A stretch of DNA of 64,000 nucleotides from Jutongia huaianensis (GCF_014384985.1 NZ_JACRSX010000016.1:1-64000); one strand, 5' to 3'. Shown: positions 1-8,331, numbered from the stretch's first letter. Made by a program: numbers and translations. The notes: generated by a model from the letters alone, not told the origin.

Positions 1-121
1 GCGATTATATGTCCCCCGATGATTTTGAAAGATTGTATCAACAGGCAACTTCGGAATTGCTGGCAGGTTAGAATGAGAAAAACTCATTTTAACTTGTACT
101 AAATCTTGACATAGGACCAAA
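1..121. mobile_element. Right end of a probable insertion sequence in cas2
   Basis: The sequence from the window edge to about 107-121 does not belong to cas2, whose N-terminal coding stops making family sense near here on the opposite strand. It carries the tail of a likely transposase gene and then about 40 noncoding bases containing CTTGTACTAAATCTTGACA. The exact border, the terminal inverted repeat and the target duplication cannot be defined because the other end lies outside the window. Confidence 0.4.
3..71 (+). CDS. C-terminal end of a cut-off gene, probably an IS transposase
   Basis: The first bases read as the last 22 codons of a rightward gene ending DYMSPDDFERL...ELLAG and a TAG at 69-71. 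The gene begins outside the window. A tail of the form Y-x-S/T-P-x-x-F/Y-E close to the stop is common in IS3-family transposases, and the gene stops about 40 bp before the point where cas2 is broken, as expected for an insertion sequence. A short hairpin (72-88) follows the stop. The family assignment is inference from a very short tail; it could be some other mobile-element gene. Confidence 0.4.
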   Translation, partial: DYMSPDDFERLYQQATSELLAG

Positions 122-215
122 TTCTTCTTTTATTATCTACAATATCATATATTATAAGAATGTACAGCTTTTTTCTTGTTTCTTTTTCCTCTGTATTCCA
201 GAAATAATTTTCCAT
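99..215 (-). pseudogene. cas2: Truncated cas2 (5' fragment)
   Basis: Sixteen bases downstream of cas1 a good ribosome site (AAGGAGG) precedes an ATG at 215. The reading frame begins MENYFWNTEEKET and continues KKLYILIIYDIVDNKRR, the first beta strand and conserved Asp of CRISPR Cas2 nucleases of the type III/I-B sort. Normal Cas2 is about 90-100 residues. Here the frame leaves the family after about residue 32 and stops at residue 38 inside what looks like IS sequence. The fragment lacks most of the ferredoxin-like fold and cannot be functional. The reading of residues 1-31 is firm; the cause (IS insertion) is inferred. Confidence 0.75.
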
Positions 216-231
216 CACGTTTCCTCCTTGA

Positions 232-1236
232 TTAACGAATTTCAATTGGCATATATTCATCCACATTTTCTGTTTCAATCGCCTTCACAAACTGTGCAAT
301 TTGAAAATCAAGTGCTCTCCGAAAACTAACTGCATACTCTATATATGAAAGATAACGACTATCTGTCCGAAATTTTCCTTCTAATTTTTTGATATACTTT
401 TTAAATCCCTCCTGTTCCAAAAATACTCCCGGGCAATCTGATCCCGAATAGAAATCTTCCAACAATAATTCATGACCATTTAACATACTTAGTGCCGTCG
501 AATCAATTAACACCGCACGCCATTCCTCCATCAAATCGCTAGCTAGCGTCGGATGCTTTTCCCGATCCTTGTGCATGATTCCAAAATACGGATTTAACCC
601 CTTTCCCTCTATCTTTCCGTATAATTCATTCAATATAATAGAATAGCCTAAGCTAATTAAAGAATTAAACGGATCCATCGGAGGACGTCTGGATCTGCCA
701 GAAAATGTAAACTCTGGATCAATCAACAGTGACAACATTTTAAAATATATTTTTGCTGCCGTTCCTTCATATCCCATTACCTGCTCAATGGTATTCGCAC
801 AAATGACTTTTTTCTGCATAATCTGCATCTCTACCATAGGGCGATCAATATTCACATCACGTCGCCTGGCATATCGACGTAAAACCACCATTTGATTCCT
901 TATTTTGGCTGAAATGATTTTTCGTGAAAATTCCAGTTTAAATGTCTCATTATTTCCAATCTCTGCTTGTTTTCTCTGCCTCTGTACATTCACGTGGGTT
1001 GTGGAAATCAATCTTCCAAAATAGGCACCATTAACAGAATAAAAAATAACATTTACCCCACGCTTTAAGCATTCTGTCACACATTGTGTCGTTAGCTGAA
1101 CCTTTCCAAAAATTTCAATTACTTCCAAAGTTTCCGCAGGTATGCTCTTTAACATACCATCCTTATATTTCACTTGAAATCGATTACCTTGAATTCCCAC
1201 ACAAGCACCTTGTTCGCACACATATAGATAACTCAT
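232..1236 (-). CDS. cas1: CRISPR-associated integrase Cas1
   Basis: This 334-residue protein is the expected length for Cas1, the metal-dependent integrase that, with Cas2, inserts new spacers at the leader end of the array. The N-terminal beta domain (MSYLYVCEQGACVGI) is followed by the alpha-helical catalytic domain with the conserved Glu in VMGYEGTAAKIYF, the His in GIMHKDREKHP and the acidic DLMEEWR segment. The ATG is preceded by GAGAGGAGG. It lies between the array and the broken cas2 and reads in the same direction as the inferred array transcript. The array/cas1/cas2 order matches the type III-A locus of Staphylococcus epidermidis. With cas2 broken, new spacer acquisition is probably lost unless another Cas2 is supplied. 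Confidence 0.93.
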   Translation of the reverse strand: MSYLYVCEQGACVGIQGNRFQVKYKDGMLKSIPAETLEVIEIFGKVQLTTQCVTECLKRGVNVIFYSVNGAYFGRLISTTHVNVQRQRKQAEIGNNETFKLEFSRKIISAKIRNQMVVLRRYARRRDVNIDRPMVEMQIMQKKVICANTIEQVMGYEGTAAKIYFKMLSLLIDPEFTFSGRSRRPPMDPFNSLISLGYSIILNELYGKIEGKGLNPYFGIMHKDREKHPTLASDLMEEWRAVLIDSTALSMLNGHELLLEDFYSGSDCPGVFLEQEGFKKYIKKLEGKFRTDSRYLSYIEYAVSFRRALDFQIAQFVKAIETENVDEYMPIEIR

Positions 1237-1285
1237 ACAATCCTCCTCTCTGCAAAATATCCATTTTACTTAATTATATCCTATA

Positions 1286-3161
1286 CATTCCGTCCCCTTT
1301 TCGGGGTTTCTATCTCTCTACCAATTTCCCAGATTTGAAACCGAAGAACAACCCGTTCTCGTCCCCTTTTCGGGGTTTCTATCTTTCTATAGGCAAAATA
1401 TGACGGTGTGTATTTCATTGATACTGTTCTCGTCCCCTTTTCGGAGTTTCTATCTTTCTATAATATATAATCACCGCAAGGGGGTAGGCGGTCAACGTTC
1501 TCGTCCCCTTTTCGGGGTTTCTATCTTTCTACCTTATGTTGATGATGTTTATGACGTCAAGTCAAAGTTCTCGTCCCCTTTTCGGGGTTTCTATCTTTCT
1601 ACTGATTTGTGGGATGGCACAGTTAAAGAGACCAAAGAGTTCTCGTCCCCTTTTCGGGGTTTCTATCTTTCTATGCCATGTGGTATTGTTTGATACGGTT
1701 CACTTGGTTGTTCTCGTCCCCTTTTCGGAGTTTCTATCTTTCTATTCGGAGATGAAGTTTTGCGAAGATTATGGGTGTGTAGGTTCTCGTCCCCTTTTCG
1801 GAGTTTCTATCTTTCTACTTTAATTAAAATCGCAAAATAAGCAAGGCTGGCGTTCCCGTCCCCTTTTCGGGGTTTCTATCTTTCTACTCTTAACCGCTTG
1901 CCGTATGGTTTAAGCGATAGTAGTTCTCGTCCCCTTTTCGGGGTTTCTATCTTTCTACTTATGTACCAGTACACAAACAAAAACGGAGAAACTGTTCTCG
2001 TCCCCTTTTCGGGGTTTCTATCTTTCTACATCGAAATGACAAATTTTATGGCATATGGCTACGAAAGTTCTCGTCCCCTTTTCGGGGTTTCTATCTTTCT
2101 ACGTGGGATTTCCGATTGTTATGTGTGGCGCATTGGCGTTCTCGTCCCCTTTTCGGGGTTTCTATCTTTCTACTATTCACTATGAATACAATGAACAAAT
2201 TAAACAAGGCGTTCTCGTCCCCTTTTCGGGGTTTCTATCTTTCTACAGGCATTGCAAGTGGAGTGTGCAAAGATTAAGTCGTTCTCGTCCCCTTTTCGGG
2301 GTTTCTATCTTTCTACAGAAGCAAGCTGAGCTTATTATTGACAGGTTGAAGTTCTCGTCCCCTTTTCGGGGTTTCTATCTTTCTACTTCGAAATGTTGTA
2401 ATTGGATACCCTTTTTTTAGGTAGTAGTTCTCGTCCCCTTTTCGGGGTTTCTATCTTTCTACAAGTGATGGTGAAGGAAGCAATCGAGATAGTAAGTTCT
2501 CGTCCCCTTTTCGGGGTTTCTATCTTTCTACGATGCTATTCAGACAGTTGGATTTCCCATTATCGTTCTCGTCCCCTTTTCGGGGTTTCTATCTTTCTAC
2601 TAAAAATGTCTTAACTTTTAGCTACGCCACTACGTTCTCGTCCCCTTTTCGGGGTTTCTATCTTTCTACGTTACAATATTCCACTGTGACAGCAGTATCA
2701 CCAAGTTCTCGTCCCCTTTTCGGGGTTTCTATCTTTCTACGGAAGTTATGGGGCGGTTAGAGATCGAAGATATGGTTCTCGTCCCCTTTTCGGGGTTTCT
2801 ATCTTTCTACAAAGAATGGTAAGTGTAGGGTATATCTGAAAGGGTTCTCGTCCCCTTTTCGGGGTTTCTATCTTTCTACGTGAATAGTGCATTTGTTGAA
2901 TTATATAATAAAGTGTTCTCGTCCCCTTTTCGGGGTTTCTATCTTTCTACAAAGAATAATTTATATAAACGCAAATGATACACAGTTCTCGTCCCCTTTT
3001 CGGGGTTTCTATCTTTCTACTGGTAGAAGCAAAAGTTATAAATGCGTTCTTGAAGGTTCTCGTCCCCTTTTCGGGGTTTCTATCTTTCTACATTATATTT
3101 TTTTTGGAAAGAAATCTCGCTTTAGGTTCTCGTCCCCTTTTCGGGGTTTCTATCTTTCTAC
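1286..3161 (-). CRISPR. CRISPR array, 27 repeats and 26 spacers, type III-A-like repeat
   Basis: A 36-bp repeat, shown on the plus strand as GTTCTCGTCCCC + TTTTCGGGG + TTTCTATCTTTCTAC, recurs every 69-75 bp with 33-40 bp spacers. Repeat starts are 1286, 1355, 1426, 1497, 1567, 1639, 1710, 1783, 1852, 1923, 1994, 2067, 2138, 2211, 2281, 2351, 2427, 2496, 2565, 2634, 2705, 2775, 2844, 2915, 2985, 3056 and 3126. Repeats from 1923 on are identical; variants cluster at the left (first repeat degenerate at both ends, GGAG for GGGG at 1426, 1710 and 1783, terminal T at 1355, 1426, 1639 and 1710). The leader is therefore on the right and transcription is leftward. In that direction the repeat forms a CCCC-GAAAA-GGGG hairpin and ends in ACGAGAAC, the 5' tag of type III-A crRNAs. 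Confidence 0.97.
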
Positions 3162-3181
3162 CCTTCCCTCTACATCCCTTG

Positions 3182-3280
3182 CTATATTTTACTTTCCTCT
3201 TTTACCTCAGACACATTACGCCACCATGTATTATACTGGCGCAGCACCTTAATCACCTGATCATCACTGACAATTGCCAT
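3182..3280 (-). pseudogene. N-terminal fragment of an AAA ATPase next to the array leader
   Basis: A strong ribosome site (GGAGGTGG) precedes an ATG at 3280. The 32-residue frame starts MAIVSDDQVIKVLRQYNTWW and stops 20 bp short of the first (newest) CRISPR repeat. The start resembles the N-terminus of AAA/DUF4143-type ATPases (a helix followed by QYNxWW), but no P-loop follows. Either an ATPase gene was cut when the array or its neighbourhood was rearranged, or this is a short peptide encoded in the leader. Recognition rests on a short segment. Confidence 0.4.
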
Positions 3281-3359
3281 CGTACCACCTCCATATATCT
3301 GTTATCTCTTAAAATTAATTTTATATACTTTTATAATTCCACCAAAATTACTATATTAT

Positions 3360-3388
3360 ATTTTAATATCTCCGCTATGAAAATACAA
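3360..3388 (-). promoter_or_regulatory. Candidate leader promoter of the CRISPR array
   Basis: On the minus strand TTGTAT (3388-3383) and TAAAAT (3365-3360) are separated by 17 bp in the AT-rich stretch upstream of the array. It would start a leftward transcript about 190 nt before the first repeat, reading through the short ATPase-like frame into the array. Confidence 0.4.
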
Positions 3389-3400
3389 GTATATTTTATA

Positions 3401-3448
3401 AAATATCCGGGAGTTATTAAAGTATACTTTAATAACTCCCGGATATTT
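3401..3448. repeat. 48-bp perfect palindrome
   Basis: The bases 3401-3424 are followed directly by their exact reverse complement at 3425-3448, with no loop and no mismatch (centre AAAGTATACTTT, arms ending ATATCCGGG). It lies between the stop of the DUF1292 gene and the CRISPR leader promoter. It may act as terminator of the DUF1292 gene, but there is no clean U tract on either side and a loopless 24-bp arm is longer than usual. Confidence 0.9.
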
Positions 3449-3507
3449 GTACGACTATATTTTATTTTTAGATCATAAAAATGCAACATCCACTGCAGAC
3501 GCCCGCT

Positions 3508-3813
3508 CTATTCCCCTTCAAACTCCCGGTTCCACATCCGGGTATCCAGAATCTCCTCATAAGCGTCTGCTGCCGCATCATACTCTGCCTCTTCCTCGAT
3601 ATCCTCCATCTCAAAATCATCATTTCCCAGATCGATCAGACGGAATACATAATATTCTGTAACATTTTCCACATCTGCCGGAATAACTGCTGCATAGAGT
3701 CTGCCATCCACTTCATAGATCTCGTCCACATAAAAATCCTTCTCCAGACCATCCTCATCTGTCAGTGTTACCATTGTCTCCTCAAATCCATAACTGCTTT
3801 CTTTCTCTGCCAT
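3508..3813 (-). CDS. DUF1292 family protein
   Basis: A 101-residue acidic protein of the DUF1292 (YrzB-like) family: a beta-rich core (TMVTLTDEDGLEKDFYVDEIYEV...AVIPADVEN) followed by a highly acidic tail with DLGNDDFEMEDIEEE. Members are small cytosolic proteins of unknown function found across Bacillota. It stands alone here, leftward, with AGAGGG ahead of the ATG and a palindrome after the stop. Confidence 0.8.
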   Translation of the reverse strand: MAEKESSYGFEETMVTLTDEDGLEKDFYVDEIYEVDGRLYAAVIPADVENVTEYYVFRLIDLGNDDFEMEDIEEEAEYDAAADAYEEILDTRMWNREFEGE

Positions 3814-3978
3814 ATTAACCCTCTTTTCTGTTGCTATAATGATTTCTTTTAAAAATTAAACCCATTTTTAATAACTCAAGATGCGTTTTGCAACAATTTC
3901 ATTGTACACGTTTTCCGACACCGGCTCAAGGTGTTTTTCATTTACTTGTGCCGAATTCCACATAAAAAGAACACACGT

Positions 3979-4042
3979 CGTTCACGCCATATATGAACCG
4001 TTCACGCAAATATTCTCATTTACTTGATTTATCCCATATAAT
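3979..4042 (+). promoter_or_regulatory. LytTR-type direct repeat plus -10 box
   Basis: CGTTCACGC occurs at 3979-3987 and again at 3999-4007, a 20-bp period that places both copies on the same face of the helix, as expected for LytTR-domain regulators. Exactly 29 bp after the second copy is TATAAT (4037-4042). No good -35 box is present, which fits an activated promoter. Upstream of the leucine-rich gene at 24153-27200 a near-identical 34-bp block occurs with the same 29-bp distance to TATACT. Confidence 0.75.
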
Positions 4043-4092
4043 CATATAATAAAGAAGAATTTTATTTTGAGTTTATACAAGGAGGATACGAT

Positions 4093-7000
4093 ATGAATAA
4101 AAAAAATATACCAAAATATTTCCCGGGCTTGTTCTTCCCTGCACTGGTGCTTTTATTACTTACGATCACCATAAATGTACCCACTGCATTTGCGGCTGCA
4201 TCAGAGGAGGAAATTTCCGCTTTTGAAAAGCTGGATGGGATCTTTCAGGAGTACCTGCTCAAGGACTGTATCGATCCGAATAAATCAACTTACACCGACG
4301 ACCAGCTTAAAGAGATGACGGATGATCTGCAGACCTATCTTGATCAGTGCGATATCACCACCACATATAAAGAGATGGAAGCCGTATCCCGCTACGTTGC
4401 AAACCGCGTGTCTTATAATCTGAACGATAAACGTTACAACCCAAAACACGGAACAGAACTCACATCAGATAACCCATATGATGTCTGGTCCTCCAAGAAG
4501 GCGGTGTGCGGCGGATATACTAATCTTTTAAACACTTTATTGGTATCCCGTGGCATTCCAAGCTTTGGACTGGTCACCAAAACCCATGCTTATAGCATTG
4601 CTTATAACAAGGATTCTGACTATTGGATCTATATTGATGCAACCGTATGTTCCAGAAATCGTTATGATCTGGAAAGAGACGACGATACAAGCGAGGTTCT
4701 GCCGGATGCAGAGGAGCTCTGGACCTCCGGCGGATATAACAGTGCCGGCTTCGATATGACGATACCGACAATGCTGCTGAACCGGGCCGCCTATATGGTA
4801 TATTCCTGTGGCTACCTCGTAAAGGATGGCTTACGATATTCCTTCCATTGTAATGACAGCAGCTTCAATACCGACTTAGATCTGGACACCTGGAAGGATA
4901 TGACGGACTGGAATCTCACGCTGTTTGGACCATGGGGTGACGATTATTCAAAGAATGTGAAAGTGACAGATATCGATGGTGTACCGGTTCACAAAGTCTA
5001 TGACGGTTTTGCCGGAACAGATATTGAATCAGTAGATTTCAGTGAAGCTTCCATAAAAATGATTGTGTCATTGTTCTCTTCCACTACAGGAACCTTCGAA
5101 GGATGTACTAAATTAAAAACTGTAACGCTTCCGGATACCGTTACACAATTTTATAGTCAAACCTTCAAAAACTGCACCGCATTGGAAGAGATCAATATAC
5201 CCAAATCCATCCAGGTTATTCAACCCCAGGAATTTTTAGGATGTTCCTCCTTAAAGACCGTTGACTTCAGAGGCACCTCCGTAGTCAGAATCTGCGATGA
5301 GGCTTTTAAAGACTGTACTTCTCTCGCCTCCGTATATTGGGGCGAACCTAAAAATCTTTCCATTGATGCTTATGCTTTTCAGGATTGTACGAATCTGGAA
5401 ACAGTGGATTGCTCCAAAACAAATATTTCTTCTATAGAAAATTACGCATTTTACAACTGCTCCAAACTGAAAAAGATCGATCTGTCGAGCAGTACCATGG
5501 AACAGACAGGACAAAGTATTTTCAGAGCATGTACCAGTCTGGAGGAAGTGATCCTGCCTAAGACCTTGAAAGAAATCAACTACCTGACATTTTCCGGAAC
5601 AGCGATCAAAACGCTTGACCTGAGAGAAACTGCCATCACAAAAATCATTGATTCGGGCTGTGCAAATATGGATGCATTGAAAACGCTTTATTTACCGGCC
5701 ACATTGGAAGAATTCGGTGATTATGCATTTCTTGCCAAAAAAAGCAGCTCCGGTAAATTATATATCTATTCCGTTATTCCGGAAGCGGATATCAATGCTA
5801 TGGCAGACAAAGCAACAGGTGTCTGGTCCGGCCGCTCGATCAGTTTTCCAAAGGGTTCCTACACCATAATCTATGATGGAAATGGGGCCGCCGCAGGTAC
5901 GATGGATGCACAGACGTGTATGATTGACGGCTTTACATTTTCTCTTTCCAAAAACGCCTACACAAGGGAAAACTATACCTTTACAGGCTGGAACACCATG
6001 TCGGACGGAAGTGGTACTTTTTATCGGGATGAGGCCAAGATTTATCCACTGACAGAAACAGATCAGGCTGAAATCACCTTATATGCCATGTGGAAAGACA
6101 GTTCGGTCACAGACTACACTATCACATATTTTTTAAATGCAACGAATGTACAAAACGATAATCCGGCAGCTTATACCAATAATTCAGATACCATCACGTT
6201 AAAGGATCCTATTCGGGAGGGCTATACTTTCCTCGGCTGGTTCTCTGATAAAGAATTGACACAACAGGTTACTGAGATTGCCAAAGGAAGTACCGGAAAC
6301 ATCACCCTCTATGCACATTGGAAACGGGCAGATGCCTGTGAACACGAGTGGATCCAGACCGCTGTCATTGAACGGGCAACCTGTTCCCAGGAGGGAACTG
6401 CAACCCGCGCCTGCACAAAATGCGGCAAAAGTGAAGTAATCACTCTTCCGATCGATCCTGACTATCATTGGGAGAAAGAGGTTGTAAACAAAAAACCTGC
6501 TACGACAACCGAAGAAGGATACACAGGTGATACCATTTGTAAGGCCTGCAAGAAGGTCCTGCAACAGGGAGAAGTCATTCCAAAGAAGGGAACTGCATCG
6601 GAGACACCGGCTGCATCCAATAAGCCTGACACTTCTAATACACCGGCAGCATCCAATAAACCCGGCACTTCCAACACTCCGGCTGCTTCCAATGCACCGG
6701 CAGCCACAAAGAAGCCGTCTTCCTCCAATACACCATCCGCAACAAAGAAGCCGTCTGCTTCCTCTGGTACACAGGATGCTTCCTCAGAGACTTCCATCAA
6801 AGCGTCTGCTCCAAAAGCCGTCAAGGGACTTCGTATTGTAAACCAAAAGCCGTTAAAGCTTATCATCACCTGGTTGCCGGAGACCACGGTCAAGGGATAT
6901 GAAGTGCAGTACGCAATGAACAAGAAATTTACCAGGTCCTTAAAGAAAAAGACAGTAAAAACCACTTATTGTACTGTAAAAAAAGTAAAGCGATCCAAAA

Positions 7001-7095
7001 CCTATTTCGTCCGCGTCCGTGCTTATAAGCTTCAGGGAATGAAAAAGATCTACAGCAAGTGGACGAAGGTTAAAAAGATTAAAGTGAAGAAATAA
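4093..7095 (+). CDS. Secreted transglutaminase-like/leucine-rich repeat surface protein
   Basis: A 1000-residue exported protein. Residues 1-35 form a signal peptide ending TAFAA. Residues about 95-190 are a transglutaminase-like (cysteine peptidase fold) domain with a complete candidate triad: Cys139 (AVCGGYT), His165 (THAYSIAY) and Asp182 (YIDATV). Residues about 300-590 are BspA-type LRR_5 repeats (FxxCxxLKTVxLPxT). Residues about 595-750 hold two InlB-type B repeats (ITLYAMWK, ITLYAHWK). Then come a Cys-rich HEW...CSQEGT...CTKCGK segment, a Ser/Pro/Thr linker (SNKPDTSNTPAA) and a basic FnIII-like C-terminus. No LPXTG sorting signal is visible. AAGGAGG precedes the ATG. The upstream LytTR-type site suggests control by the two-component pair at 27399-29454. 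The substrate is unknown. Confidence 0.9.
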   Translation: MNKKNIPKYFPGLFFPALVLLLLTITINVPTAFAAASEEEISAFEKLDGIFQEYLLKDCIDPNKSTYTDDQLKEMTDDLQTYLDQCDITTTYKEMEAVSRYVANRVSYNLNDKRYNPKHGTELTSDNPYDVWSSKKAVCGGYTNLLNTLLVSRGIPSFGLVTKTHAYSIAYNKDSDYWIYIDATVCSRNRYDLERDDDTSEVLPDAEELWTSGGYNSAGFDMTIPTMLLNRAAYMVYSCGYLVKDGLRYSFHCNDSSFNTDLDLDTWKDMTDWNLTLFGPWGDDYSKNVKVTDIDGVPVHKVYDGFAGTDIESVDFSEASIKMIVSLFSSTTGTFEGCTKLKTVTLPDTVTQFYSQTFKNCTALEEINIPKSIQVIQPQEFLGCSSLKTVDFRGTSVVRICDEAFKDCTSLASVYWGEPKNLSIDAYAFQDCTNLETVDCSKTNISSIENYAFYNCSKLKKIDLSSSTMEQTGQSIFRACTSLEEVILPKTLKEINYLTFSGTAIKTLDLRETAITKIIDSGCANMDALKTLYLPATLEEFGDYAFLAKKSSSGKLYIYSVIPEADINAMADKATGVWSGRSISFPKGSYTIIYDGNGAAAGTMDAQTCMIDGFTFSLSKNAYTRENYTFTGWNTMSDGSGTFYRDEAKIYPLTETDQAEITLYAMWKDSSVTDYTITYFLNATNVQNDNPAAYTNNSDTITLKDPIREGYTFLGWFSDKELTQQVTEIAKGSTGNITLYAHWKRADACEHEWIQTAVIERATCSQEGTATRACTKCGKSEVITLPIDPDYHWEKEVVNKKPATTTEEGYTGDTICKACKKVLQQGEVIPKKGTASETPAASNKPDTSNTPAASNKPGTSNTPAASNAPAATKKPSSSNTPSATKKPSASSGTQDASSETSIKASAPKAVKGLRIVNQKPLKLIITWLPETTVKGYEVQYAMNKKFTRSLKKKTVKTTYCTVKKVKRSKTYFVRVRAYKLQGMKKIYSKWTKVKKIKVKK

Positions 7096-7105
7096 ACAAC
7101 ACGGT

Positions 7106-7139
7106 CTGGCAGGTCTTTATATTTCGGAAGGCCTGCCAG
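7106..7139 (+). terminator. Terminator-like hairpin after the leucine-rich gene
   Basis: CTGGCAGG (7106-7113) pairs with CCTGCCAG (7132-7139) around an 18-base loop, followed by CTTATT. It begins ten bases after the stop codon of the 4093-7095 gene; the U tract is weak. Confidence 0.6.
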
Positions 7140-7140
7140 C

Positions 7141-7330
7141 TTATTCGGCTAATTCTTCAACAGACTCCTTAATGATCTCGTAAGCCTTGTCGCAATCCTC
7201 TTCCGTCAGGATCAGTGGCGGCACCATACGAATGATATGTGCTCCGATGACTGTGATCAGAAGCTTTTTATCAAAACATTTATGCTTTACATCTACACCC
7301 TCACCAGATACACATCCAGACTCATGCCTT
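7141..7330 (-). pseudogene. argD: argD (acetylornithine aminotransferase) C-terminal remnant
   Basis: Reading leftward, the frame ending at 7141 encodes EGVDVKHKCFDKKLLITV, then GAHIIRMVPPLILTEEDCD and KAYEIIKESVEELAE-stop. This is the typical C-terminus of class III aminotransferases of the ArgD type (KCFDKGLLINV...RLVPPLIITEEE). The catalytic lysine region and the rest of the roughly 400-residue enzyme are missing, and no start is visible. From 7331 to 7428 nothing further is recognised. Confidence 0.65.
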
Positions 7331-7428
7331 TTGAGGTGCGGACCCTTTTTAAATTAACAATGCTGTCCCTTCCTTTCTGTGCCTATACGCAGCAACCCCG
7401 CCAAGCATCTGTCTTTTAAACCGGCAAT

Positions 7429-8320
7429 CTACCGATACAGATCGTCCAGCGTAAACAGGCAGACCTCATTCCGGTCAATCTCATCAAACCATTTCGTATA
7501 TCCACTCAGCGAAAAGAATAAATATCTGGTTATGCGGTACTTTGCCGGAATCGCTTTACTTCTTCTGACCAGAGTTTCATAAATGGATCTGTCAATCTTT
7601 TCGTTTTTAAACTTGCATTCTCCCACAACCATCACCTTATCTATGGCGGACAGGCCTACCACATCAATATCCGCCTGCCGGGTTGTTTTACCTCCCTGCT
7701 CATCCACAAGCACCTCCGTCCCCCACCAGGTTCCGGTCTCTGTCAGAAAGCAGTTAAATTTCCCTGCGATTCCTTCTTTGAGTGTATAATATTGGCACAT
7801 TTCTATGACACTACATGCCTTTGGAATAAATTCATACCAGAATTTAAACATGGAATCCTTTAAAACATATTTTGTCTTTCTTTTATTTTTTTCTTCTGTA
7901 ATACAGCGTCTTTTTTCCACAAGCCCTACACTGATCAGCTTATTTAAAGAATATAATATCCGAAAATTCCTGCATCAGGAAGTTTCGTGTCTCATCATAC
8001 AGATATCCATCGGTCCGGAAAAAAAGCTTCTTAATATTTTCATCTAAGCTCTTCTCCGGATCGATCATAGAAAGATATTTTGCAACACCGCCTGTTACAC
8101 CGTAACAGATGGCCTTCTCCTCATTTGTATAAGATGGCACAAATAATGCAGACTCCAGATAATCAAATGCATCCAATTTGATCTGGGAATCCCGCCGTCC
8201 AAACAACGGACTTTTCTCGCTGAGCACCTTGTCTTCCATAAAGCTGAGTGCCGAACCGCAAAGAATAATATATAGATTCTTGTCAGCCCATTCATTATCA
8301 ATGTACTTTTTGCTTTTTTA
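7429..8320 (-). pseudogene. Decayed AAA ATPase with DUF234 domain
   Basis: Two adjoining leftward frames form one broken gene. From about 8318 to 7940 the text YIDNEWADKNLYIILCGSAL, SFMEDKVLSEKSPLFGRR and YGVTGGVAKYLSMID is the second half of an archaeal-type AAA ATPase (sensor 1 and the GRR motif). After a frame break near 7930 the gene continues as VEKRRCITEEKNKRKTKY and DSMFKFWYEFIPK, then the DUF234 nuclease-like region with ADIDVVGL and VVGECKFKN. The N-terminal third, with Walker A and B, is absent: a stop lies directly upstream of YIDNEW. In intact relatives these ATPases are about 460 residues. Confidence 0.7.
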
Positions 8321-8331
8321 TTCAAATTGAT

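Noticed and set aside
1286-3161. Type VI (Cas13) array, suggested by the CCCC/GGGG hairpin near the repeat end
   Set aside because: The exact ACGAGAAC tag, the 36-bp repeat and the array-cas1-cas2 order fit type III-A better; no Cas13 gene is visible. It is not fully excluded because the left flank is missing.
1086-3478. Several overlapping rightward reading frames with recurring SSPFRGFYLS or SRPLFGVSIFL
   Set aside because: These are translations of the CRISPR repeat in successive frames, without ribosome sites or gene-like content.
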